A stretch of DNA of 5,773 bases from NCBI GenBank assembly GCA_937902695.1, contig CALFNI010000310.1, forward strand, positions 1-5,773. The letters are read 5' to 3'. Below are positions 1 through 5,773 of this stretch, piece after piece. The notes under the pieces are model-generated. The model ran no database searches, had not been told where the DNA came from, and worked only from the letters and a program-made list of their open reading frames with translations. This DNA is from an uncultured Rhodanobacteraceae bacterium. Its GTDB lineage: Bacteria; Pseudomonadota; Gammaproteobacteria; Xanthomonadales; Rhodanobacteraceae. Position 1 is the stretch's first letter. Each line of letters starts with the position of its first letter. The position numbers and the translations under genes are program-made.

Positions 1-121
1 CTACGCGCTGATCCGGGTTCACCGGCTGGATGATGCGATTTTCCTGAGCGACCAGCGCTGCATGCGCCGCCGTCGAGACGACGCCGAGGATCAGGAATGA
101 AGTGAGCGCGCGCATGTGCAT
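1..121 (-). CDS. Partial secreted/periplasmic protein, N-terminus only
   Basis: Reading leftward, this frame encodes a start, a short basic N-region (MHMR), a hydrophobic core (ALTSFLILGVV) and a signal-peptidase I-like AHA site, after which ALVAQENR would begin the mature protein. It is therefore probably a Sec-exported periplasmic or outer-membrane protein. Only about 40 codons are present, because the gene runs off the left edge without a stop. Two in-frame ATGs are possible, at 121 and 115. The upstream one is preferred because the minus strand carries AGGGA about 9 nt before it, a normal Shine-Dalgarno spacing. The mature part (about 20 residues, including IIQPVNPDQRV) matches no family I can name. 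The gene has its own upstream promoter-like element and is co-oriented with the desaturase, but a stem-loop lies between them, so I infer separate transcription. I am fairly sure it is a real gene and cannot give its function. Confidence 0.6.
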   Translation of the reverse strand, partial: MHMRALTSFLILGVVSTAAHAALVAQENRIIQPVNPDQRV

Positions 122-153
122 GAGGGAGCTTCCCTGCGGGGTTCGGGGGCGAG

Positions 154-171
154 GGCGGCATCATCGCCGCC
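154..171 (-). other. Small stem-loop in the leader of the left-end gene
   Basis: GGCGGC (154-159) and GCCGCC (166-171) form a perfect 6-bp inverted repeat around a 6-nt centre (ATCATC). It lies between the candidate -10 and the start codon of the secreted-protein gene, so it would fold in that gene's 5' untranslated RNA. There is no U-tract, so it is not an intrinsic terminator. In DNA this GC-rich, 6-bp repeats arise easily by chance. Confidence 0.2.
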
Positions 172-184
172 GGGACGGCAACGA

Positions 185-192
185 ATTGTATA
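185..192 (-). promoter_or_regulatory. Candidate -10 element for the left-end secreted protein gene
   Basis: The minus strand reads TATACAAT here, an island of A/T in very GC-rich DNA and close to the sigma-70 -10 consensus. It lies about 64 nt upstream of the start at 121, which leaves a leader of some 57 nt. No good -35 box sits at 16-18 nt spacing; a TTGAAC lies 23 nt upstream, which is too far for a classical promoter. Assignment rests on the -10 alone. Confidence 0.35.
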
Positions 193-214
193 GGCCCTGC
201 GCCCGCGGATCAGG

Positions 215-231
215 CGTTCAATGCGTGAACG
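215..231 (-). terminator. Possible stem-loop terminator after the desaturase gene
   Basis: CGTTCA (215-220) and TGAACG (226-231) are perfect 6-bp arms around a 5-nt loop, beginning 9 nt after the desaturase stop codon on the minus strand. Position and symmetry suit a transcript end. The stem is only moderately GC-rich and no T-run follows, so intrinsic termination would be weak. It may instead act as a 3'-end stabilising hairpin. Confidence 0.3.
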
Positions 232-240
232 GCGTCGCGA

Positions 241-1143
241 TCAGACCGCACTCGTCTCGGTGCGGTTCGCGACGACGGTGTACGTCGGCGGTGCGCGGTC
301 GAGGAAGCCCAGCGCGTGGCACCAGCCCATGACGTGAACGCCCTTCGCGCGCTGCTCGGCGCGGATCTTGTCGCGGAGCTCGATCATGCGCGTCCAGTGC
401 ACCTTCGGACGGTAGTGGTGCTCGGCGTGGAAGCCGTTGTAGAGCCAGGTCCAGTTGTACAGTTTGTTGTACGTGCTGACGCCCCACGCGATCGGCGTGT
501 CCGGATCGCCCTTGAAGTGCTCGTAGTAGCCGTTCAGCGAAGACAGTGAATGGCCGAAATAGTAGAACGGCACGAGCGCGAGGAACGCGCGCCAGTCGTA
601 GACGAGGCAGGCGAGATAGACGGCGACGACGGTCGCGATCTCGATGCGGATCCAGCGTGCGAGCTTCGGATGCTTGTCCTTGAGGCGCGTGTAGCACTCG
701 CCGATGTCGTCGCGGAAATAGCTGTAGAACGTGTACGTCCACGGGCTCTCGGGCTGGCCGTCCTTGCCGTGGCGGTAGATCGACAGCGGATCGATCGTCG
801 AGCCGTTCGCGCCGATGCGGTCCATGTTGCCGACGTGATGGCGCAGGTGCACGTGGTGGTAGAACTCCTGCGAGAACCCGTCGGTCAGCGACAGGATGAA
901 GCTGTACACGCGGTTGAGCAGCGGCGAGACGAAGAACGCGTTGTGGATGAAGTTGTGGCTGACCGAGTTGATGCTCCACGAGATCGAGATCGAGTAGATC
1001 AGCGCGAGCGGAATCCAGGCGATCCACGGCGTCGCGTGGAAGCCGAAGAAGAGGAATGCGACAAAAGCGAGATGGCCGAGGCCCATCAGCACCGGGAGGA
1101 TGTCCCAGGGCGTATGCGCGAGGAATCGGCGCCGGATTGTCAT
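241..1143 (-). CDS. Membrane fatty acid desaturase family protein (di-iron, three His boxes)
   Basis: A complete 300-aa integral membrane protein of the fatty acid desaturase/hydroxylase superfamily (PF00487-type), which uses a non-haem di-iron centre and O2 to introduce double bonds or hydroxyls into acyl chains. The three histidine boxes are all present: HNFIH (63-67), HHVHLRHH (96-103) and HAEHH (239-243). Hydrophobic stretches at about 15-35 and 40-58 precede the first box, and others lie at about 167-182 and 186-200, as expected for a fold with cytoplasmic His clusters. Length fits bacterial members. The start at 1143 is the first Met after the divergent spacer, with AGGA 11 nt upstream. 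The gene is divergent from the exporter operon across 81 bp. No redox-partner domain is fused, so electrons must come from a separate ferredoxin or cytochrome. Substrate (acyl-lipid, acyl-ACP or another long chain) and regiochemistry cannot be read from sequence; hydroxylase activity is an alternative. Family call secure. Confidence 0.9.
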   Translation of the reverse strand: MTIRRRFLAHTPWDILPVLMGLGHLAFVAFLFFGFHATPWIAWIPLALIYSISISWSINSVSHNFIHNAFFVSPLLNRVYSFILSLTDGFSQEFYHHVHLRHHVGNMDRIGANGSTIDPLSIYRHGKDGQPESPWTYTFYSYFRDDIGECYTRLKDKHPKLARWIRIEIATVVAVYLACLVYDWRAFLALVPFYYFGHSLSSLNGYYEHFKGDPDTPIAWGVSTYNKLYNWTWLYNGFHAEHHYRPKVHWTRMIELRDKIRAEQRAKGVHVMGWCHALGFLDRAPPTYTVVANRTETSAV

Positions 1144-1192
1144 GAGCTCGCGAATCCTGAATGCTTGGGCCCGGAGTGGGCCGGTTCCGGGA

Positions 1193-1207
1193 GCGTTATC
1201 TTAACGC
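1193..1207. promoter_or_regulatory. 15-bp perfect dyad in the divergent spacer, candidate operator/promoter island
   Basis: GCGTTATCTTAACGC consists of two perfect 6-bp arms (GCGTTA/TAACGC) around TCT. It is the only A/T-rich patch in the 81-bp spacer between the divergent desaturase and efflux genes, ending 17 nt before the ATG at 1225. Weak -10-like hexamers occur within it on both strands (TATCTT on plus, TAAGAT on minus), so it may be both promoter and operator. No convincing -35 accompanies either. Two further small inverted repeats lie beside it: GGCCC/GGGCC at 1168-1182 and CCGGTTCCGG at 1181-1190. Binding by a dimeric regulator is inferred only; no regulator gene is in the window. Confidence 0.4.
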
Positions 1208-1224
1208 GCGGGCCCCGTGCATCG

Positions 1225-2631
1225 ATGCAGGCTATGTCCACCGTCTTTCGCAGCCGTTTCGCCGTCACCGCCCGCGCCGCGCTTGCGCTCGCGTTTTCCG
1301 CGGCGCTCGGCGCATGCAGTGTCGCGCCGGTGCCGGAACCGCCCGTGGACGCGCCCGAGGCGTGGCGCCACAACGGAGCGCTCGGGCCTGCGCCGGACTT
1401 CCACGGCTGGTGGCACGCGTTCGGCGATGCCGAGCTCGACCGGCTCGCCGAGCGCGCGCTCGCGGAAAACCTCTCGCTGCAGCAGGCAGCCTGGCGCGTC
1501 CGTGCGGCACGGGCGCTCGCGGACCGCTCCTCGACCGCGCTGAAGCCGGACCTCGCCGCGCACACGTTCGCCGAGCCCGCGCCCGATTCGAGCGCGAGCT
1601 ATTTCCAGGCCGGATTCGATGCGAAGTGGGAGTTCGGTTTCTTCGGCCGCGGCCAGAGCAATGCGCGCGTCGCCGCGGCCGATGTCGGCCTTGCCGAAGT
1701 CGATGCCGACGCGGCGCGCGTGACCGTCGTCGCCGAAGTCGTGCGCGCGTACGTCGAGATGCGCGCGGCCGAGCGAAGGCTCGATCTGATGGCGCAGCTT
1801 GCCGAAACGTCGCGCCGCAAGCACACGCTCGTCGCGACGCGTGAGCGTCTCAGGCTCGCAAGCGCGAGCGACACGGACGGCAGCGCGGCCGAGCTTGCGA
1901 GTGCCGAAGCGGCGCTCGCGGAACCTCGCGTGGCGATCGAGCGGAATCGCGCGGAGCTCGCGGTGCTGCTCGGCCAAAGCAGGCCGATCGCGATCACGGG
2001 CGCAGCGTCGCCGTCGCTCGGCACTTTCGCGCTCGACACTGCGCCCGCCGATCTCGTCCGCACGCGGCCCGAGATTCGCAAGGCCGAGCTGGAAATCCTG
2101 AAAGCCGCCGGCGAGCTCGGCATCGCACACGCCGATCTTTATCCCCGCCTCGCGCTCGGCGGTTCGCTGACGACCGCGTGGCGCATCGTCGGCCACACGC
2201 AACTCGCCAATGCCGACAGCACGGTCGCGATCGGTCCGCTGATCGATATCCCGATCTTCGACTGGGGCGCGCGCCGCGCAGTCGTCGATGCACGCGATGC
2301 GGCGCTGCAGGCCGCCGTCGTCGGCTATCGCAAGGCCGTGCTCGAAGGCGTCGCCGAAGTCGAGACCGACCTTGCGACGCTCGCGGGTGCTCGCGAGCGC
2401 GTCGACGCGCTCGCGCGCGCCGCGGCCGCGCTCGAACGTGCGGAAGGCTCGGCCGCGACGTTGCGGCGCGTCGGCCTCGCCGACGACGTCGATCGCGCCG
2501 CCGCGAGGAGCGCAGCGCTGCGCGCCGAGCTCGACGCGGCCGACGCCGAGAACGCGCGCAATCTCGCCTTCATCGCGCTCTACAAATCGCTCGGCGGCGC
2601 GCCGCTGCCGAGCGCGGAGCCGTCGCGCTGA
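1225..2631 (+). CDS. Outer-membrane efflux lipoprotein, NodT/TolC family
   Basis: A 468-aa outer-membrane factor of the OEP family, which trimerises into a beta-barrel plus alpha-helical periplasmic tunnel and gives an exporter its exit channel. The N-terminus is a lipoprotein signal: basic start, hydrophobic AALALAFSA, then lipobox LGAC with the lipidated Cys at residue 31. Family landmarks follow: WWHAFGDAELDRL near the mature N-terminus, KWEFGFFGR (about residue 135), a long Ala/Glu-rich coiled-coil stretch, then DLVRTRPEIRKAE with AHADLYPRLALGGS and GPLIDIPIFDWGARR in the second repeat. This two-fold internal repeat and the length are typical. ATG 1225 is used; ATG 1234 is equally possible and neither has a strong Shine-Dalgarno, the signal peptide being intact from both. 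Its stop overlaps the permease start by one base, so it belongs to the ABC exporter operon rather than to the RND pumps that NodT proteins more often serve. The transported substrate is unknown. Confidence 0.9.
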   Translation: MQAMSTVFRSRFAVTARAALALAFSAALGACSVAPVPEPPVDAPEAWRHNGALGPAPDFHGWWHAFGDAELDRLAERALAENLSLQQAAWRVRAARALADRSSTALKPDLAAHTFAEPAPDSSASYFQAGFDAKWEFGFFGRGQSNARVAAADVGLAEVDADAARVTVVAEVVRAYVEMRAAERRLDLMAQLAETSRRKHTLVATRERLRLASASDTDGSAAELASAEAALAEPRVAIERNRAELAVLLGQSRPIAITGAASPSLGTFALDTAPADLVRTRPEIRKAELEILKAAGELGIAHADLYPRLALGGSLTTAWRIVGHTQLANADSTVAIGPLIDIPIFDWGARRAVVDARDAALQAAVVGYRKAVLEGVAEVETDLATLAGARERVDALARAAAALERAEGSAATLRRVGLADDVDRAAARSAALRAELDAADAENARNLAFIALYKSLGGAPLPSAEPSR

Positions 2632-3761
2632 TGGTGCCGCTCGCGCGCAAGACGCTCGTCTACGAATGGCGGCGCTTCCTGCCCTCGCTGTTCGCGGTCG
2701 CGTTCTCGGGTTTGCTGCTGCTCGTGCAGGCCGCGCTCGTGCTCGGCATCTTCGAGAGCGCAGCGGTCTACATTACGCGCTCGGGCGGTGATCTCTGGGT
2801 CGGCCATCCCGGCACGCAGAGCATCGAGCTCGGCCGGCCGATTCCGAACGACACGGAGATCAGGCTCCGCATGGATCCCGCCGTTGCGCGCGTCGAGCCG
2901 TTCATCTGGATCGACGGCGACTGGCGCGGCCCCTCCGATCGCGGCGGGCTTTCGGTGTTCGTCTCCGGCGTCGACACGCGCGCCGACGCGATGGTGTTCG
3001 CCGACGTGCTGCCGGCGACGCTCCGCGCGATGCTCGACGAACCCGACAGCGTCATCGTCGATCGCGCCGATCTTGCCAAGCTCGGGCTCGGCATCGGCGG
3101 GCGGGCGGTCGTCAACGGCCATCGCGTGCGCATCGTCGGCGTCGCGAACGGATTGCGCGCGCTCGGCGGCGTCAACATCGTCGCGTCGCTCGAAACGGCG
3201 CGGCGGCTCGACAACGATCACGGCGGCACCGAGGTCGCGTACTACGTCGTGAGGCTCCGCGACGGCGCCGATGCCGACGCGGTGCGCGCACGCCTGCAGC
3301 CGACGACCGCGACGAAACGCTACGAAGTCTGGACGCGCGGCGCGTTCGCGCACCGCGCGGTCACCTACTGGATGTTCGGGACCGGCGCGGGCCTCGGCGT
3401 CGTGCTGCTCGCGCTCGTCGTGTTCTGCGTCGGCGCGATCATCACCAGCCAGACGCTGATGGGCGCCGTCGCGGGCTCGATCCGCGAGTATGCGACGCTG
3501 CACGCGCTCGGCGTCGCGTTCGGCGATCTGCGCCGCGTGGTGCTGCAGCAGGCCGGCTGGGTCGGCGCGGCGGGTCTGGCCGTCGGCGGCGTGTTGACCG
3601 CGATCGTCATCGTGCTCGCGAAGCATCACGACGTTCCGGTGCAGCTCGACGCGATCACGGTGGCCGCGTGCGCGGCGCTCGTGATGGGGATCGCGCTCGT
3701 CTCCGGGCTCGCGGCGGTGCGCGCGTTGCGCCACGCCGATCCCGCGATGCTGCTGCGCTGA
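2631..3761 (+). CDS. ABC transporter permease, FtsX/DevC/MacB-like
   Basis: A 376-aa inner-membrane permease with the type VII ABC (MacB/FtsX/DevC) layout: one helix at about 18-42, a large periplasmic domain (about 45-240, MacB_PCD-like), then three helices at about 249-275, 306-330 and 341-365. REYATLHALG (286-294 region), just after helix 2, is the cytoplasmic coupling segment seen in DevC-like permeases, and the C-terminus ADPAMLLR matches the usual DPA-hLR tail. SGGDLWVGHPGTQS after helix 1 also resembles DevC/HrtB-type proteins. Such permeases do not pass substrate through the membrane centre; they use ATP to move the periplasmic domain and push substrate through an attached adaptor and outer-membrane channel. 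The start ATG shares its A with the preceding TGA (TGATG), with GGAG 11 nt upstream inside the efflux gene, so translation is coupled. It is not cell-division FtsX, whose partner is FtsE. Substrate unknown. Confidence 0.88.
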   Translation: MVPLARKTLVYEWRRFLPSLFAVAFSGLLLLVQAALVLGIFESAAVYITRSGGDLWVGHPGTQSIELGRPIPNDTEIRLRMDPAVARVEPFIWIDGDWRGPSDRGGLSVFVSGVDTRADAMVFADVLPATLRAMLDEPDSVIVDRADLAKLGLGIGGRAVVNGHRVRIVGVANGLRALGGVNIVASLETARRLDNDHGGTEVAYYVVRLRDGADADAVRARLQPTTATKRYEVWTRGAFAHRAVTYWMFGTGAGLGVVLLALVVFCVGAIITSQTLMGAVAGSIREYATLHALGVAFGDLRRVVLQQAGWVGAAGLAVGGVLTAIVIVLAKHHDVPVQLDAITVAACAALVMGIALVSGLAAVRALRHADPAMLLR

Positions 3762-3762
3762 C

Positions 3763-4470
<708 letters not shown>

Positions 4471-4485
4471 GCGAGCCGGAAAGTT

Positions 4486-4501
4486 CGAGGCGACGAGGCG
4501 A
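4486..4501 (+). repeat. Tandem octamer CGAGGCGA x2 containing Shine-Dalgarno-like GAGG
   Basis: The octamer CGAGGCGA occurs twice back to back (4486-4493 and 4494-4501). Each copy contains GAGG. The second GAGG (4495-4498) lies 5 nt before the ATG at 4504, good ribosome-binding spacing; the first lies 14 nt before it. The duplication may be incidental slippage, but it gives the 40-codon ORF the best Shine-Dalgarno in the right half of the window. Confidence 0.45.
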
Positions 4502-4503
4502 GC

Positions 4504-4626
4504 ATGACCGGAATGATGCAGAGGCGCCGATCGCTGCAGGCGGCCGGCGCTGCGGCGGTGCCGCCCGTCCGCGCGAAAGAGCGCAGCGAGGACGACGGCA
4601 CCGCGCCGGTTCCGCCGACGACCTGA
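4504..4626 (+). CDS. Hypothetical 40-aa ORF with Tat-like N-terminus, in frame with chrA
   Basis: A short ORF fills the gap between the ATPase and the chromate transporter gene. It starts MTGMMQRRRSLQAAGAAAVP. The QRRRSLQAAGAAA segment resembles the start of a twin-arginine (Tat) signal peptide (RRxFL plus Ala-rich core), but the hydrophobic part is short and a hydrophilic tail (RAKERSEDDG) then Pro/Thr residues follow, with no mature domain. GAGG lies 5 nt upstream. Its TGA is 3 nt before the chrA ATG and both lie in the same frame, so a leader peptide or translationally coupled upstream ORF is possible. Alternatives are a remnant of a degraded Tat-exported protein, or a chance ORF in GC-rich DNA. 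I do not recognise a family. Whether it is translated is uncertain. Confidence 0.35.
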   Translation: MTGMMQRRRSLQAAGAAAVPPVRAKERSEDDGTAPVPPTT

Positions 4627-4629
4627 GCC

Positions 4630-5773
4630 ATGGCGTCAGGGTCGCGCGGCAGCGGCGGCGCCGCCGAGGTCTTCGTGCAGGCGCTCGGACTCGGGCTCAC
4701 GTCGTTCGGCGGTCCGATTGCGCACATCGGCTACTTCGAGCGCGCGTACGTGCGCCGGCTCGGATGGCTCGATCACGCCGCGTTCGCGCGGCTCTTCGCG
4801 CTCGTGCAGATCCTGCCCGGACCTGCGAGCAGCCAGCTCGGCTGCCTGATCGGCTACGTGCGCGCGGGTGTGCCGGGCGCGCTCGCGGCGTGGCTCGGCT
4901 TCACGCTGCCGTCGGCGCTGCTGCTCTACGCGTTCGCGCGCATCGTGCCGGCGAGCCCGGGTGCGGTCGCGGCGGGCGCGATGCACGGCCTCAAGCTCGC
5001 CGCGCTCGCGATCGTCGCGCAGGCCGTCGTCGCGATGGCGCGGCGCCTGCGCGGCGCGGCGCAAGCCGTCATCGCGGCATGCGTGGCCGGCACGCTGATC
5101 GCGTTCGAGGGCGCCTGGATCGGCATCGCGGCGATCGCCGCGGGCGCGGTCGCCGGCGCGTTCGCCTGTCGCGACGCCAAAGCGATCGCGCTCGTCGGCG
5201 AAGGATCGATCGGTCGCCGCGGCGCCGCGCTCGCGCTGGCTCTGTTCGCGGCGCTCGCGCTCGTGCTCGGCGTCGCCGCGCTGGCCGTGCCGCATGGGCG
5301 TCTCGCGCTGGCAGCTTCGTTCTTTCGCGCGGGTGCGCTCGTGTTCGGCGGCGGCCACGTGGTGCTGCCGCTGCTGCATGACGCGCTCGTGCCCGCCTGG
5401 ATGGGCGACGATGCGTTCCTCGCCGGATACGGCGCCGCGCAGGCGGTACCGGTGCCGCTGTTCTAGGTAGCCGCCTACTACGGCGCCGTCGCGCACGCGC
5501 CCGCCGGCGACGCAGGCACCGCGGCGTTGGCACTCGTCGCGCTGTTCGCGCCCGGCTTGCTGCTCGCGATCGCCGGCCTGCGCGTGCTCGATGCGATCGC
5601 GGCGCTGCCGCGCGCGGCCGGTGCCATCGCCGGCGTCGATGCCGCGGTCGTCGGCCTGCTGGCGGCGGCCGGCTACGCGCCCGTCTTCACGACGTCCGTG
5701 CGCGACATCGGGGACGCCGCGGCGGCATTGTTCGCGTTCGCAGCAGCTTCGCCCGCTCTCGCGCAGGCACAGC
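4630..5773 (+). pseudogene. chrA: Chromate transporter ChrA (CHR family), interrupted by in-frame TAG, 3' end outside window
   Basis: This encodes a CHR-superfamily inner-membrane protein; characterised members extrude chromate. The N-terminal CHR half shows LGLTSFGGPIAHIGYFER (residues 21-38) and ILPGPASSQLGCLIGY (61-76). The C-terminal half shows ALVFGGGHVVLPLLHD (236-251) and GAAQAV at 268-273, so this is the duplicated two-domain form of about 400 residues. A TAG at 5464-5466 ends the frame after residue 278. The same frame then continues for 102 codons with family-like sequence (VAAYYGAV, ALVALFAPGLLLAIAGLRVLDAI, GVDAAVVGLLAAAGYAPVF) to the window edge. Just before the stop the family motif VPGPLF reads VPVPLF. 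The likeliest reading is an amber-inactivated pseudogene. A truncated 278-aa product (4630-5466) lacking the last helices, or a sequencing error, remain possible. ATG 4630 fits family N-termini; it has no strong Shine-Dalgarno but follows the small ORF stop by 3 nt. Confidence 0.82.

Noticed and set aside
550..1224. Long plus-strand open frame running antisense through the desaturase gene into the efflux gene, suggesting a 693-aa protein.
   Set aside because: The part before 1225 is Arg/Asp/Val-rich low-complexity translation opposite a clear desaturase, while the lipoprotein signal and OEP homology begin only at 1225/1234.
2178..2630. N-terminal extension of the permease, the frame being open from 2178.
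   Set aside because: The extension is Arg-rich shadow translation of the efflux gene. ATG 2631 gives a normal FtsX/DevC N-terminus and a classical TGATG coupling.
1225..2631. Assigning the efflux lipoprotein to an RND multidrug pump.
   Set aside because: No RND or MFS gene is present; the gene is coupled to an ABC permease and ATPase instead.
5464..5466. Programmed readthrough or pyrrolysine at the TAG in chrA.
   Set aside because: No readthrough context or pyrrolysine machinery is visible, the codon sits in a motif that is normally plain sense sequence, and a second conserved residue nearby is altered. Ordinary loss of function or a base error is simpler.
4636..5496. 286-codon minus-strand open frame opposite chrA.
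   Set aside because: Highly charged, repetitive Arg/Glu/Ala translation without domains; the CHR motifs are on the plus strand.

Overview
This is a GC-rich (clearly above 60%), densely coded stretch of bacterial chromosome. The strong CGC/CTCG codon bias, the long spurious ORFs in non-coding frames and the style of the proteins suggest a Burkholderiaceae-like betaproteobacterium. That assignment is inferred from composition and protein style only. No RNA gene, insertion sequence, CRISPR array or replication origin is visible, and no gene-free gap exceeds about 200 bp.

Left part, minus strand: the window opens inside a small secreted protein (1-121) of which only the signal peptide and about 20 mature residues are present. 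Upstream of it lie a promoter-like TATACAAT and the 3' end of a complete 300-aa membrane fatty acid desaturase-type di-iron enzyme (241-1143). An 81-bp divergent spacer holding a perfect 15-bp dyad separates the desaturase from a plus-strand operon.

Centre, plus strand: three tightly coupled genes encode an outer-membrane efflux lipoprotein of the NodT/TolC type (1225-2631), a four-helix FtsX/DevC/MacB-type ABC permease (2631-3761) and its ATPase (3763-4470). The stop and start codons of the first two share one base, and the next junction has a 1-nt gap. Together they look like the outer- and inner-membrane parts of a tripartite ABC exporter. The periplasmic adaptor (HlyD/MacA/DevB type) normally found with such genes is not in the window.

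Right part, plus strand: a hairpin spans the ATPase stop codon. It is followed by a 40-codon ORF with a twin-arginine-like start, preceded by a duplicated Shine-Dalgarno-like octamer and in frame with the next gene. That gene is a two-domain chromate-transporter (ChrA/CHR) family gene starting at 4630. It is interrupted by an in-frame TAG at 5464-5466, after which clear CHR-family sequence continues in the same frame to the window edge. A normally invariant Gly next to the stop is also changed to Val. The gene is therefore probably a pseudogene, or carries a sequencing error.

Working model (inference): the divergent desaturase and the exporter may share a regulatory region and act on the same lipid-like product. 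The chrA remnant appears functionally unrelated. Most of the window is recognisable family content. The points worth a second look are the broken chrA, the in-frame small ORF before it, the adaptor-less exporter paired with a desaturase, and the shared dyad.
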